Assembly (NCBI GenBank): GCA_959347315.1
Contig: OY365807.1
Location: 12,820,214-12,884,213, forward strand
Reading direction: 5' to 3'
Length of the DNA stretch: 64,000 nucleotides
From: Bimastos eiseni
Lineage: Eukaryota > Annelida > Clitellata > Crassiclitellata > Lumbricidae
The notes under the pieces are model-generated. The model made no database searches. It was not told where the DNA came from and worked only from the letters and a program-made list of their open reading frames with translations. Both the position numbers and the translations under genes were made by a program. This document shows, one piece after another, positions 22,679-35,127 of this stretch (positions are counted from its first letter, which is position 1; every line of letters begins with the position of its first letter).

Positions 22679-25600
22679 TCATTCCACCATTGAGTTCCGT
22701 AATTTTTCTGTCAGAATCTCCTCTCGAGATTCGGATTCAAGCAGGAGAATGAGCTCATCCAACTTCAATCCACCAGACAACAGTTCTTCCACATCATACA
22801 CATTCTGCCCAATCCTGTGATCTGAGACACGGTCATCTTTGAAGTTGTATGTTCGAATCTTCTCATTACGATTTGCAGATCCCACCTGGCAGATTACATA
22901 CAACATATTGTGAAATAAAGCAATTATATGTAGTTTAATTATGCAGTAATGTTTCTTAACGAATAAATTGGTGCTACAATGTGTTTATAGAATACCAACT
23001 TAGCATGCATTTTTATCCTTACCTGTTTATGGAATGGCTCAAAAAAATGCTACAAAATCCACGTAAAATTACTAACTGCACAAGAAAGAAAACATTTAGT
23101 ATGTATTGGTAATGTAATTTGACATTAAAACATCAAGCAAATAGGGTTCAACCCTTTAACGACCAGTCAGATTGGTTTTCCATACACTTCAGTACGTGCT
23201 GGTCATTACAATATTAAGAATCTCTGGGCTTTAGCACAGACAACCTGAGCTATCCAACAAGAGGACACGCTTCTTAATACACATACGTTGCTATACATTT
23301 ACCGACTCCAGAGGAATGGTGGGATAAGCTGGACAAGATGGCCAAGCATTGGATAGATGGCATAGTGAAGAACGTATGTACCTGAAGCTTTCGTGTCATC
23401 GATTGTTGATGCACTCGTTTTTCATTTTCTTTCTCGTATAATCTAAACAGGTAAGATAGACGACGCGTACAATATAATTCAAAAACGCCTGTCATTTTTA
23501 ATGTTTTTGCATTGGCTATGATGGAGTCATGAAATTCTATTCCATATAACCTGGATTTTCAAATACTGATGTTAGAAAAACTGAAATTTTGCTGTATTAC
23601 AACACTGTTCACCAGCCACCACAACTGATAGGCTCATGCACAAGTCCTAGGCAAAGTTCAAGGGTTCAAAGGTTAACCTTGAGGTAGTCAGCGTGTCCCA
23701 GACACTAAAGAATGGCAACACTCCAGGCATTTATGAAATCACATCAGAGAATCTTGTAGACACTTCCATAAGGTCCATAACTGACAAGATTTACATCTTG
23801 ACACCTGAACCGTGGAAAAACTAAGAGCCATGGTTGATCTAATACACTGACTTGAAAGCCGTGATTATTTAACTATGTGGATAGAGTTGCAATCTGACAT
23901 TTACTTTGAGACTATCAATCTTATAATGCTATAAGCCAGCAGTACTTACTGCATTGGGAGGTCCTCTGATTACTTTGTACTGAGAGGCAGTATTGAAATC
24001 TGTAAATACAATTCAATAGAATCATCATGAACAATGTAATGGCATGAAAAATGCCGAATAATTATATGAGATTTTACCATGTAAACTAACCGTGAGCGAA
24101 GCAGCTTCATTGCAGTTTCTCGATTACGTATCTGGGAACGTTCTGTCTGACATTCGGCAGCTGTTCCTATATTTGACAGCACAGTAGTGTTAGAATCGCA
24201 AACACTGCAACCTCCTAAGGATATCACCTATATGATGCACAATTAACGTCACAATACAAAGAACTTATATTTATTTATTTATTCTGAAATTTGAGATTGT
24301 CCTTCTTCCAACATCTTTTGCTCAGAAGTGCACAATGCTGCACACGCCTCAATGGCGCAGTTGTAGTGCAAAGCAATTGTGCGCGATGGACTTGCTCAAG
24401 GTCCCTACACAGTGACGCCTCAGACGAGTGTCGAACCCGCTCACTCAGCGCACACCGAGTGTTACGTGGTGCATACATTGCACCAATGAGCATTGTAAGC
24501 ACACTCACAGATAAGTCTGGGAATTCCCCCCAGTCACCTTTGGTTGCTGGTTCACAGCTCTTGAATTTGCTAACCTGTTTCTGTCCTCTCTGCATTAATG
24601 TAGAAGCCTCATCTTTTAAGACTTAAGACTGCCTGTTCTCCACAGCCTCCATGGCCTCACAAAACATCATTATTTCTGTCCAGTTTTCCTAGAAGTGACC
24701 TTTGACTTGCCTTGTGCATCATCATAACAGCATTACAAAAGTCATGAGATTCGATTAATTATCGTGTGGCATCACGTTCTTTTCACTCTTAAAGTGGCGC
24801 ATTCACATCAGAGGGGGTGCCCCGGTTAAATATATTAACTAAAATACTATCAATGTATAAAACAACTGAAGTAAAAGAAAAATCTGGATAAAAAATTACA
24901 CACCTGTTGGCAGATGGACTATTCGCACAGCGCTGTCAGTAGTATTGACATGCTGGCCACCTTTGCCCGCCGCTCTGAAAGTGTCTATCCGAAGGTCTTT
25001 TGGGTTGATTTCAATGTCTATCTGCAGGATATTCCAAAGTAAATTATTATTCTATAACTTAACAGTAGTTCTCAATGTCATTAAACGACATTAAAATGAC
25101 ATTATAGTACAAGACTAGTGAGCACAAGCAATATATATGTCAAAGGTCAATACACGGAGTTCATTCAGCAATGCTTAAGCCAACACTTTCAAAAATCCAG
25201 CACTAACCAAAATCACCACTGTTTTACATAAATGTTAACACTAGTCAGTAGTAACTCTGAGTGGTTGTTTAGAAGCACTACTTCACAAAAAAGATATACG
25301 ACTATGTTTGAAGATTAAATCTGGTCATTGAGACTTTTCAACCCAATGGCTAAACCTAAATATCTTCTACCATCATAGCATCATTGTCAGAGGTCCCTAC
25401 AAGGCGTCATAAACAATTTTCGTGGACTGGTGCGCACGGGATATACACACACTAATCCTGATGGCACAGGACCGAGATGAATGGAAACGAATAGTGACAC
25501 ATGACATTGACACCAACAGGTGATGAACCCATTGGATAATGATGACAATGAAAATGATAATAATGATGATGATAGTATATCTGAATATGGGCATGAGAGA

Positions 25601-28600
25601 AGTGTGTGTACACAATTTGTTCAGGGTCATTACACTAATTCCATCAGCAGACTCAAACCTGAAGTCATTGAATCATAGACCCAGTGAGCGCTACAGAACC
25701 GAACAGCCATCATGCATTTTATAATGTCTGTGTAACAGTCAATGATCGTACCTTGACCCTACTAGCGACACTTCAACTGCAAATCATCCAGTGAAAATGC
25801 TCACCTCTGATGGTTGAGCCATGATGGCTACGGTCATCGTACTCGTGTGAATCCTACCACTACGCTCTGTCTTTGGAACTCGCTGGACGCGATGAACTCC
25901 ACCCTCAAACTTCAAATACCGGTAAACATCTTGTCCACAGATGCTGACACTCGCATGACGAAGTCCACCTGCAATCGGTCATTTAGACGGAGGATTATGA
26001 CGAGTGGAAGTTAGTTCACAGAGACAGCCATCCATGCAAACTAACTGCAACTCCATAGCCTAGCTCTCTGTATATGAAGACACAATAAATTCTGGGTTTA
26101 AAAACCATATATTAAAGGGATAAAAAGACTTATTAAAACTAGAGCTGTACCGAATATTTGCTTCATATTCGCTTCGAAGCCGAATAGTGGACCAAATAGC
26201 TATTCGGTATTCAGCCAAATAGTAGCAAATACGAATAGTGGTCACGTGACATCTGTTTCTGCACAAGCAGCAGCTGCTATATCGAGTGGACTGAAGTAAC
26301 TCTCTACTGCCTGGACCACGGTATCACAGGGTCAGTCGCCTCATTTCTAAGTTTGGTTAGATTAGTTCCATTCCTAGATTCCACAGACTGGCACAAAGAA
26401 GAAAAAATTACACGCCCTAGTAAAACCAACGCAGGTCATTGCTAGAAGGTTAAAACTGATGTATGTATGTATGTATTAGGGCATAACCGGAAATCGCCTC
26501 GGACATTCGCCTCGGCCAAATATTGGACTATTCAGAAGTATTCGCATCAGCAAATATTACACCTGCAAATAGCTAAAAATAACTTTTTTGATAAAATAAT
26601 TTTTTTTGATAAAAAATAATCTTTTTTGATAAAATAATTTTTTTCATCAAATAAATTTAGGACTAACGGACTTACTTATAAGTTATTGATTAATTAAACA
26701 AGAGTTTAACATTCCATTAAATTTTCTTTAAAACAATGATGTTAATTTATATATTTTAAATTTCTTTTGGTTGCATTCCTCAGTTCCTCAGGTGACAACC
26801 AAATCATTAATTTTCCTGCTTGAATTGGCTCCACCCACTTTCCCGTAAACATTAGAGAGTAAAGACGTCGTTAATAACTTCATATTTCAAATTTTTTAAC
26901 CAGGTTTTACATTTTTCTCATAAATAAAGCTATTAAGTAAGAAATATACTGTTATAGCCTAGAGTGCAACGATATGCTGTATGAAGGATATTGCTATATA
27001 CTCTACATCGACTATAGCTGTGCACAAGGCAGGTTAATTACACTTTGCCGATGGATGGTACTCGCTGAGTCGCTGGCCAGATTTGCCGCTACTATTCGGT
27101 TTTTGTACTCGGATCCAGCATATACTCGGATTCGGTGGAAATTGTCTACTCAGTTATGTCCTAGTATGTATGCATGTATTTATGTATGCATGTATTTATG
27201 TATGCATGTATAACAGCAATACATTAAATACTATCAGGCAGTGGCATTATAAAAAATAGCATAGAATTAAAATGCACACACCAGTTTCGTTGACTTCATA
27301 GTTGATTATTTGAACTGTCCAGTTTTTAAAGGCAGCATAGCTACAGTACATGTCAAAAATCTCCTTCGTGAAAAGCATGGCTTCCTGTCCACCAACACCC
27401 GCACTCACTTCAAGGATGATATCACTCCCATCAGCCATTTCAACTGGCATCATAATATTCAAGATCTGCAAATAAGAATGTAAATAGACAGGCCAGGCTA
27501 CAGTATGATACTCTTAAAATCTAAGCGGATTTATATAAAAAAACACCAATGTTGATAGGTACCCAACAGGTTGTTAAGGGCACTTCAAAAATGTTTATGT
27601 ATCAACTTGTAGAAAGGTACAGCAACATTTGTGATGTACCTAACACGGCATCGGTTTAGATCATACAACACGAGTCAAAACATACAAATACACATTTATA
27701 CACAAAGAATCGGAGAACATGTGCGGCTCTCGTATCTATAATAAGAGTTATTGGATGATGGTGCATTCAAGTGTATTAGCAAATCAGATCAATTCCATGA
27801 GGTCAGTTCAAAGATTTTTATTATGATGTAACATGCATGCTGTGATCTCAATCAGGTCAAAAGTATAATTGTGCTAATTATTGTCTTCTCCATCAGCTAT
27901 TGATTGAAAGACTAAATACTAATTGAGATCAGTGTCAAAGGGTAATTTGTCACAAACGATTATTGCGAAACTTGTTACAATTGATATATATTATTATTAG
28001 GACTTATGCATATTCATAATGATAACATAAATACAGATACGAGGTTTCTACAGTGTCATTTTACAGCATGTCAGATTACCTCACTTTCTAAATCTGAAGT
28101 CAGTTGCCTTAGTTTTGCAATGTCATTGGTAGCCATCTCCATAACTTCCTTGTCATTGCTGCACTCTATCATCAAAATAAGAAAAACCGCAATCATTAGT
28201 CACATGATCCACATAATATTTGATGCTCCTAAACAAAGATAAAAATGTGTCCACTTGACAGGCCATACTACAGCCTACTGTAATTGTGCGCCTTAACAGG
28301 AACAATTGTTTAACAACTAACAGAGTAACACATTGCATGCTGCAGCCTTGGTTCAACTCTGCCATTTCTGAATCTAAGTTTTGTAAAAGTGTATAGGAGC
28401 ATTGGTGACATTATGCTCATTCCCTCATCTTCCCTCACAGCACAATAGGTTCAACCATGAGTAAAAACTTGTGTGAAAACTTGCCTCCTCTGCAAACACC
28501 TGCAAATTGAACTAATTTAATTGCTGAAAGAATAAGTTAAATTCAAGAAATTAAATTGGTCCTCTGCTTTTTGATGGGCTACCCACAAGCATGCAAGCAA

Positions 28601-29559
28601 TCTATATCTCTTTGGCATAAAGTTAAAATTGATCCATTCTTCAGTATTGAAAAAGTTTTATTGTTCTGTGCCTTTTGTCTTAATGTCACACTCTGTTTAC
28701 AACTCTTGCTGAAGTTCGTACTCATATCTTTACCTACCTAGCAAATGTTCATATAGTAACAATAGGTGCTCCAACAATACCACTCCTGCATCTGTTCGGA
28801 AAGAGTTATCCGATGTCCTTAATCACACTAAAACATCAATTATCAATTTTGTACTAATAAATAATAATGAAGATAAAAAGCGATAATCCGTAGCATAAGT
28901 CATCAGACTTGGTGATAACCAAGCCATGTCTCTGCATACAGCATTGGATGACTAGTGCCCTTCCTCATTTTAATAACAAAATATCTAATTTACAGATGGG
29001 ATCACTGGAGGGCACATCCACATTTTTTCGTGCACAAGCCTCCATTTTTTATTAATAAAATTATTATTTACAAAAAACCTGTGATCATTCGCTTTAGTTC
29101 TGAAATTTCTTCTTTCTTCTGCTGATACAAGATAAAGCTAGACACCACAGCCTCCAGTTCTGTCATATTCCTGCCAGCGAACGAACGCCCGTCGCTATAT
29201 TCCGCCAACAAATAGTGCAAATATTTCTGAACCAAGTCGCTTTCGATCGTCAACCTTTCCACCTTGTTGGCTGCACGACAATATTTTGCGGTGCATATTA
29301 GCTTTGGCTGATCTAAGTGTAGCGATCCTAGTTTCGGCGGCAGGTATTGGCGAGCGATAATACCGCTATCACACTTGTACTGACATTGAAAAGCCGTCAG
29401 GGCGCAAGCCCTCGTGAAGTAACATCGGGACGATCGTTGAAATAAATAAAATATGGACAAATTTGTTCTCCTTTTCTCGATGATCCATTTCTCGCAAAAC
29501 TGCGCAAACTCGCGCATAGAAGCTTTGTTTCTCGTAAGAAAAGTGCATTTTGTTAACAT
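22679..29559 (-). CDS. MTRF1L: Mitochondrial translation release factor 1-like (class I RF1), 8 exons
   Basis: Recognises UAA/UAG in the mitochondrial ribosome and triggers peptidyl-tRNA hydrolysis. Coding exons in transcript order: 29559-29079, 28165-28080, 27465-27282, 25968-25805, 25021-24904, 24166-24091, 23442-23382, 22885-22679. All have GT-AG borders and phases that join without a gap, giving 458 aa. Residues about 1-60 look like a mitochondrial targeting sequence. A helical N-domain follows, then the core [16 protein letters not shown]. The codon-reading motif is PKT at residues 282-284 ([19 protein letters not shown]) and the catalytic GGQ is at 326-328 ([19 protein letters not shown]). 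The C-terminus carries [15 protein letters not shown]. The intact PxT and GGQ match MTRF1L and not vertebrate MTRF1, whose reading loop is altered. The exact start is uncertain; a second in-frame ATG lies at 29517. Its 5' end faces DRC7. Confidence 0.93.
23150..23210. mobile_element. Short palindromic element (CCCTTTAACGACCAG family)
   Basis: A unit of about 60 bp with imperfect inverted ends CCCTTTAACGACCAG / CTGGTCATTA. Relatives lie at 20862-20925, 22022-22070 (reverse) and 56107-56170. This copy is in an intron of MTRF1L. Confidence 0.6.
24294..24465 (-). mobile_element. SINE copy in MTRF1L intron
   Basis: Same family as 16078-16297: 'ttgctcagaagtgcac', 'gcaattgtgcgcg', 'acttgctcaaggtccctac' and the B box region 'tgtcgaacccgctcac' are all present. 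The A-box end is truncated or diverged. The plus-strand open frame here is merely this SINE. Confidence 0.85.
26477..27163. mobile_element. hAT-like non-autonomous element, TAGGGCATAACC family, copy 1
   Basis: The left end is TAGGGCATAACCGGAAAT and the inverted right end is TAGGACATAACTGAGTAG. Both are flanked by GTATGTAT (26469-26476 and 27164-27171), although this target is itself a GTAT repeat. Copy 2 at 56835-57218 has an unambiguous 8-bp duplication, which supports these boundaries. The internal DNA is AT-rich with 'attcgg' motifs and has no ORF. It lies in the intron between MTRF1L exons 3 and 4. Confidence 0.75.
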
Positions 29560-30631
29560 GTTTCTTGCAAAGAGTATATATCACAGCTGCTTAGTGAGTT
29601 GATGAAGCGTAGAGGATGCTGGGACTTAAGTAGTCCTTGGGTACATGACAAAACGATGATAACTCAACATATAGCAAGGCTTTAAAGGGGTTCAGAAGAG
29701 TTTAGTCTTTGTTTAAACAACTGCAAAGGTCTTAGTTAAACACTATAACGTAATTGTTTGGTACCAGAGGCGTTCAAATAGGGGTCCGGATGCAAATGCC
29801 TCAAATTTCAGGTTGAGGGAGGTATTTTTGAGTCTTATGGAGGGAAATCTTGCCTTCCTGAGGTTTGCCTAGGGGGTTGACGCCCCTGTTTGGTACAAGC
29901 TTCAAGTCTCAATATTGCCATTAGTTCATTACCTATAGCAAATGTTATTTATCGTCATTGAGTCAATTGATTGTCGACAATTAACTTTCGAGTACAACAT
30001 ACTAGTATACTACCAGTTCTGACCACAACTCTATGATCCTAAAATGTATTTCCATTTGTGCTTGTTATTGTCGTGTGTCAGCTGGATGTTCTTTGTGAAT
30101 TAAACGAATTGTATTGCCCAGAAGGTATGAGGAGTTTCAAATTAACATGTCAAAACTCATCATATTTATACCGCTTTTGTCGCACAGGCGAATGCAGCTT
30201 TTTGCAAATTCTTACTTCTCCGGTGTTGGTGATTTTTGGACAACGTCAACAGATTATTTTACTAAATTGACCATAATGTATTATTTAAGAAACGAACTGA
30301 AAGTAACGAAAGCTCGCGCTGGAAACCGGTACCTTACTTATTTGACAACCTGCACGCGAACAGCAACCAACCCGCCAAAAGTAGACCGGTTGCTAAGCGA
30401 CAATAGGATAATGCGAATATCCACTTTCGAACACAGTTTCACACAAGTATAATTTAGTAGATAACACTGATATCTAAATCAAACTATCAGCCAACATTTA
30501 AACCTGTTACACCTACGTTCCGTTATATACATTCGCAAGTCAATTGTGAAAAACTCACTTGTTGGTGCGCGAATACATAACAGAAGCGGTGTGTTGCTTA
30601 CTTGCGTGCGTGCTTGCACTAAATAGCAAAG
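29560..30631. promoter_or_regulatory. Divergent intergenic region between MTRF1L and DRC7
   Basis: The start codons face away from each other with 1,072 bases between them, so both promoters must lie here. No TATA box stands out near either gene. A dispersed repeat at 29766-29892 (copy of 6856-7050) occupies part of the space. The open frames at 30058-30452 have no recognisable domain. Confidence 0.5.
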
Positions 30632-33600
30632 ATGCCGCAGGTTCATGATTCCAGCGAATTCTCTCCACGAGATGGAGCGAAATCGAGGGATGAAAATACG
30701 GAAATCGACGATAATAAAAGTGTTGTTAGATCTCCGTCACCGACGCTAATCGGCGACGAGACCCGATCTGGGGGCACTAGCCTACACGGTGACGACGATG
30801 TCGGCGACGGTGAGAAGGTCCGTACTTCAGTGGGTCTGAGCCCAGGAGCCCTGCAACTACAGACGGAGCTCGGCCGATTCACCATTACGCTACCAAAGAT
30901 GAAGATGTAAGTACACTTAATGTTGCAATAATGTTGTAATATATATATATATATCTATATATGTATATATATATATATATATATTACAGGGAATGGGACT
31001 TGCTACTATCGGCAATTCAATTCAAAAATAAAGATATGTTTATCTTGGGAGATTACAATATCGATTTACTAAAAACCCAAAATCATGGACCTATTAATAA
31101 TTTCCTAAACACGATGTCATCACATCACCTCTTACCAGTCATTACCCAACCGACAAGAATTACTTCCACATCTGCAACACTAATCGATAATATATTCACC
31201 AATTGCATATCTAAAATCACTGAACCATACTGGTTGAAGACCTGTCCGACCATCTCCCTGTCCTAACTTAGGCTGATAATAGGCCTATAACATGGAAGAC
31301 CCCAATTGATAGCCTCACTCGCCGCATTGATCTCAAGTCCAAAACTTGCTTCGAAGAGCTTCTATCTAAACGTGATTGGTCGGATATTACTGACTTCTAT
31401 AACAACGAGGAAACCTCTTTAGCATATGAATCATTCAGTCGTAAGTTTAAAGAAATATATGACCTTGCCTTTCCACTTAAGCCCAGTAAGATGATATCAA
31501 CAAGAACATTTAAGCAACCGTGGATGTCACCAGCCTTCCATAAATCTTCGAAAACTAAAAACAAACTTTATTTAGCATTTATTAAGCATCCATTGTTGAT
31601 CAACTGAAACAAGTTCACAGTTTACAGAAATAAATACAAAGTGCTATGTAGGAAAGCAGAAAAGAATTTCTATATGTTAGAATTTGCAAAGTATAAGAAC
31701 GATTTAAAACATACCTGGTCTACTATTAAATCAATACTGAACGTAAAGAATACTGATCCATTAATTAAATGTTTGACCTGCAATGGGTCCGTTATCACTA
31801 ATGGAGATCAAATTGCTGAAAAATGTAATGCCTATTTCACAAATATAGCGCAGGACCTGGTGACCAAAATTCCACCTCCTACTAATTCAATACGTTCTTA
31901 TTTACCCTCTCCCAGTTTTTTCTCTTGCAATTTATCCAACTTCTATGGAAGAACTACTCTCCCTCGGTCATTCACTGAAAACGACCAGCAGTTCAGGCCC
32001 AGATGATATAAATCCCAGTCTTATCAAACCATTACTGTCTCTTATTGCCAAACCACTAACAGATATTATTAATTGCTCTTTGAGAACTGGCATAGTACCT
32101 AGCCCACTAAAGATAGCTAAGTTGACACCTATTTTTAAACAGGGAAATAAAGATGATGTTGCTAATTATAGACCAATTTCTATTTTACCCTACTTTTCGA
32201 AATTATTTGAAAAAGTTATGTATGTGCGCCTCTATGATTACATCAATAAAAAAGGTATACTGTGCCCATTTCAACACGGTTTTCAACCGGGCCATTCCAC
32301 TGTAATGTCACTACTTAATATACAGGATAGTATATCGGCCGCAATAGATCGCAATGAATATTCTCTAGGCATATTCATTGATATTGCGAAAGCTTTCGAC
32401 ACAGTTAATCATGATCTCTTACTCATTAAGCTAGAAAACCTTGGTGTTCGTGGCATGGCACTTAATTGGTTCAAAAGTTACCTTACCCATCTATACCAGC
32501 AGGTAAAATGTAATGACTTTATATCATCGCTCAGGCTACTAAAATATGGAGTTCCGCAAGGCTCCATCTTGGGACCATTGCTGTTCTTAATTTTCATCAA
32601 TGATCTGCCTAATGTTTCTTCCGTGCTTCAATTTTTGCTATTTGCTGACGACACAAATATCTTTGCTTCCCTTAATTCCTACGAAAAATTATTTGAAATA
32701 GTTAATCATGAACTAGAGAATGTTAGTGACTGGTTCAAATCAAATAAGCTCTCATTGAATGTCACTAAGACAAACTACATCTTATTTAGTTCCCACCGCA
32801 AACAGATGCCTCAAATCCAAGGAACGCTTAATTTATGTAACATACCAATACTGAAAGTCGAAACAACCAAGTTCTTGGGTGTTCAAATTGATCAACACCT
32901 TACATGGAATGATCATATACAACACATTTCAATTAAAATTGCGCAAAATTTGTGAATAATGGCTAGGGTTATGCACCTGATTCCACCAAGTACACGAATA
33001 AGCCTATACTACACAATGATCCACCCTTACTTAGCGTACTGTAACATCATCTGGGCTTCAAACTATTCTTCAAGATTAAGACACCTTAGTATTTTACAGA
33101 AGAGAGCTACGGTAGCCACTTCCTTGCTACATCTCAACCCATCTACAGAGAACTTGGTATTTTGACTATTGAGCAATTGACCACTTACCAAACCCTTGAA
33201 TTCATGTATAAATATACTCACAGTTAACTACCCGTTGTGTTCAATAACTACTTTTCCTCTCTTTCTGTTATGAACTCATACAGTCTACGATCCTCCGCCA
33301 ACTACAGATTTTCCAGAACTGTTGTACAGAACTGTTTTCCAGAATTAATACACGAATGTTTTCAATTAGATATTTTGGCCCAAAGGCTTGGAACAACCTA
33401 CCAGAGGAGATACGTTCCTGGAAAAATCTCGGTTCTTTTAAAAAAGGAATACACGAATATTTGAACATTTGAATATTTGATAAATTCAGATTATGTGTGC
33501 ACCTATAGATATATTAGCTTATTGTCATTATGCACATAGTTAACTAGTTAAGTATTTTTGTCCATGTTTCAATGTCATATCAGCTGCCATCATTACTTGT

Positions 33601-34957
33601 CGTACTAGGGTGACCCGACTACGAGACTTGTGTCCTTTTTGGGGTTTCTTCCTTGTTGGCTCCTTTTCCTTAAAAAATCTAGATTTGAATTATACTCGTA
33701 GTACTTGCTTGGATCAATAAAAACCAGTTGTTATGTTATGTTGTTATTATTAAATATATATGTATATATATTATAATTACACGCACATAAAATTATGCGT
33801 ATAATCTACATAACAGGTAAAAGCATGATATAAATGTGTAAACCAATCAGGAAATATATTTTTGCACTATAAATCGTTTTTGTATTGTGTGTGGCTTTGA
33901 AATTTTCATTGTTTGCCGGGGGCCAATTGGTTAATGCAGAGAGTACGATTCCTCATCTCAGGAGTTACTCTATGGGGGGTGGGTTTCAGTCAGTACTTCA
34001 TGCGCAATCACTCTGCGATATAACTGCAGTTGAGGCGCGTGTGCACTTCTGAACTAATTATAAGAAGGGCATTATAATTACAGTTGTGTTGTTTTGTATA
34101 TTATATTATATTGGAAAATTATATTTTATCTTCTATCATAAACTTGTAAATTTGTTATTGTCACCTTATAGTGAGCCAACTGAGGTTTTTGACTCTGCTG
34201 ATTTTCCTGAAAGCTACCAACAGAACATGAATAAAGAGAAGCTCATAATTTCCTTTGCTGAAAACTTTCATCGCCAGTATGTTCATCTGTATCGCGACCG
34301 AAAACCACTTCTCCTCAGCCCACTCAATGAACTTGGGGTTGAGGTAACGTAACGTCTATTCAGTGGTATCTGAAAGTAGCAATTAATTTTGTTTCCTTTA
34401 GAAATGTGTGATGTAATGTAATGTAATATCAGAATGTCTTGTCCAGTTTTATTATAGTTATTTAGAAAGTACTACTGCTGTGTCAGGTTCTTTTGCAGTC
34501 GCTAAAGCTGTCTAGGCTGACACACATAGTAAGTAACGTAATGTACATCTTCAAAATTTATCAGTACCACACACCTGCCTCATCTGGAAGACCAGCTTAG
34601 CCACGTTCATTAAATCAAATCAAGTCTACAATAGCCACAGTTTTGTTCATTCTGGTGCTAGGCAAGATTGTGGGGAGGTAAAGCAAAGCAGAGTAAGTAA
34701 AAGTCTAATGCCCTCTATTGTGGTACATAGGGCAGGTGCTTATGTATTATAGATAGTCTTTGAACCAGTCATGGATGATTTTTAGTATCCTGGGCAGAGA
34801 GCCAGCGTATCATAGGACTTTATGTTTACAGTCCAGCTTACGCCAGGACCAGATGATAGTGTCTGGTGACCGACACATGTGTGCACAGGCTCCATGCACA
34901 GAGCCTACACAGATACACGTACACTCCATACACAGATAGTGTAACACACTAGTCAAA

Positions 34958-34992
<35 letters not shown>

Positions 34993-35094
34993 CATGTGCA
35001 TGTCTTCTCTGATAAAACACTGTTTTAAATACTTTACAATATGCTATGTATATATATATATATATATGTAGGTTTGACTAGTGTGTTACAGCCC

Positions 35095-35127
<33 letters not shown>

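Noticed and set aside
24291..24626. 111-codon open frame (+) as a gene
   Set aside because: It is a SINE copy read in antisense within an MTRF1L intron. The same peptide pieces recur at 16.1 and 55.7 kb.
31945..32955. Retrovirus or LTR element
   Set aside because: The RT motif order, the APE-type endonuclease upstream, and the absence of LTRs, gag, protease and integrase all point to a non-LTR retrotransposon.
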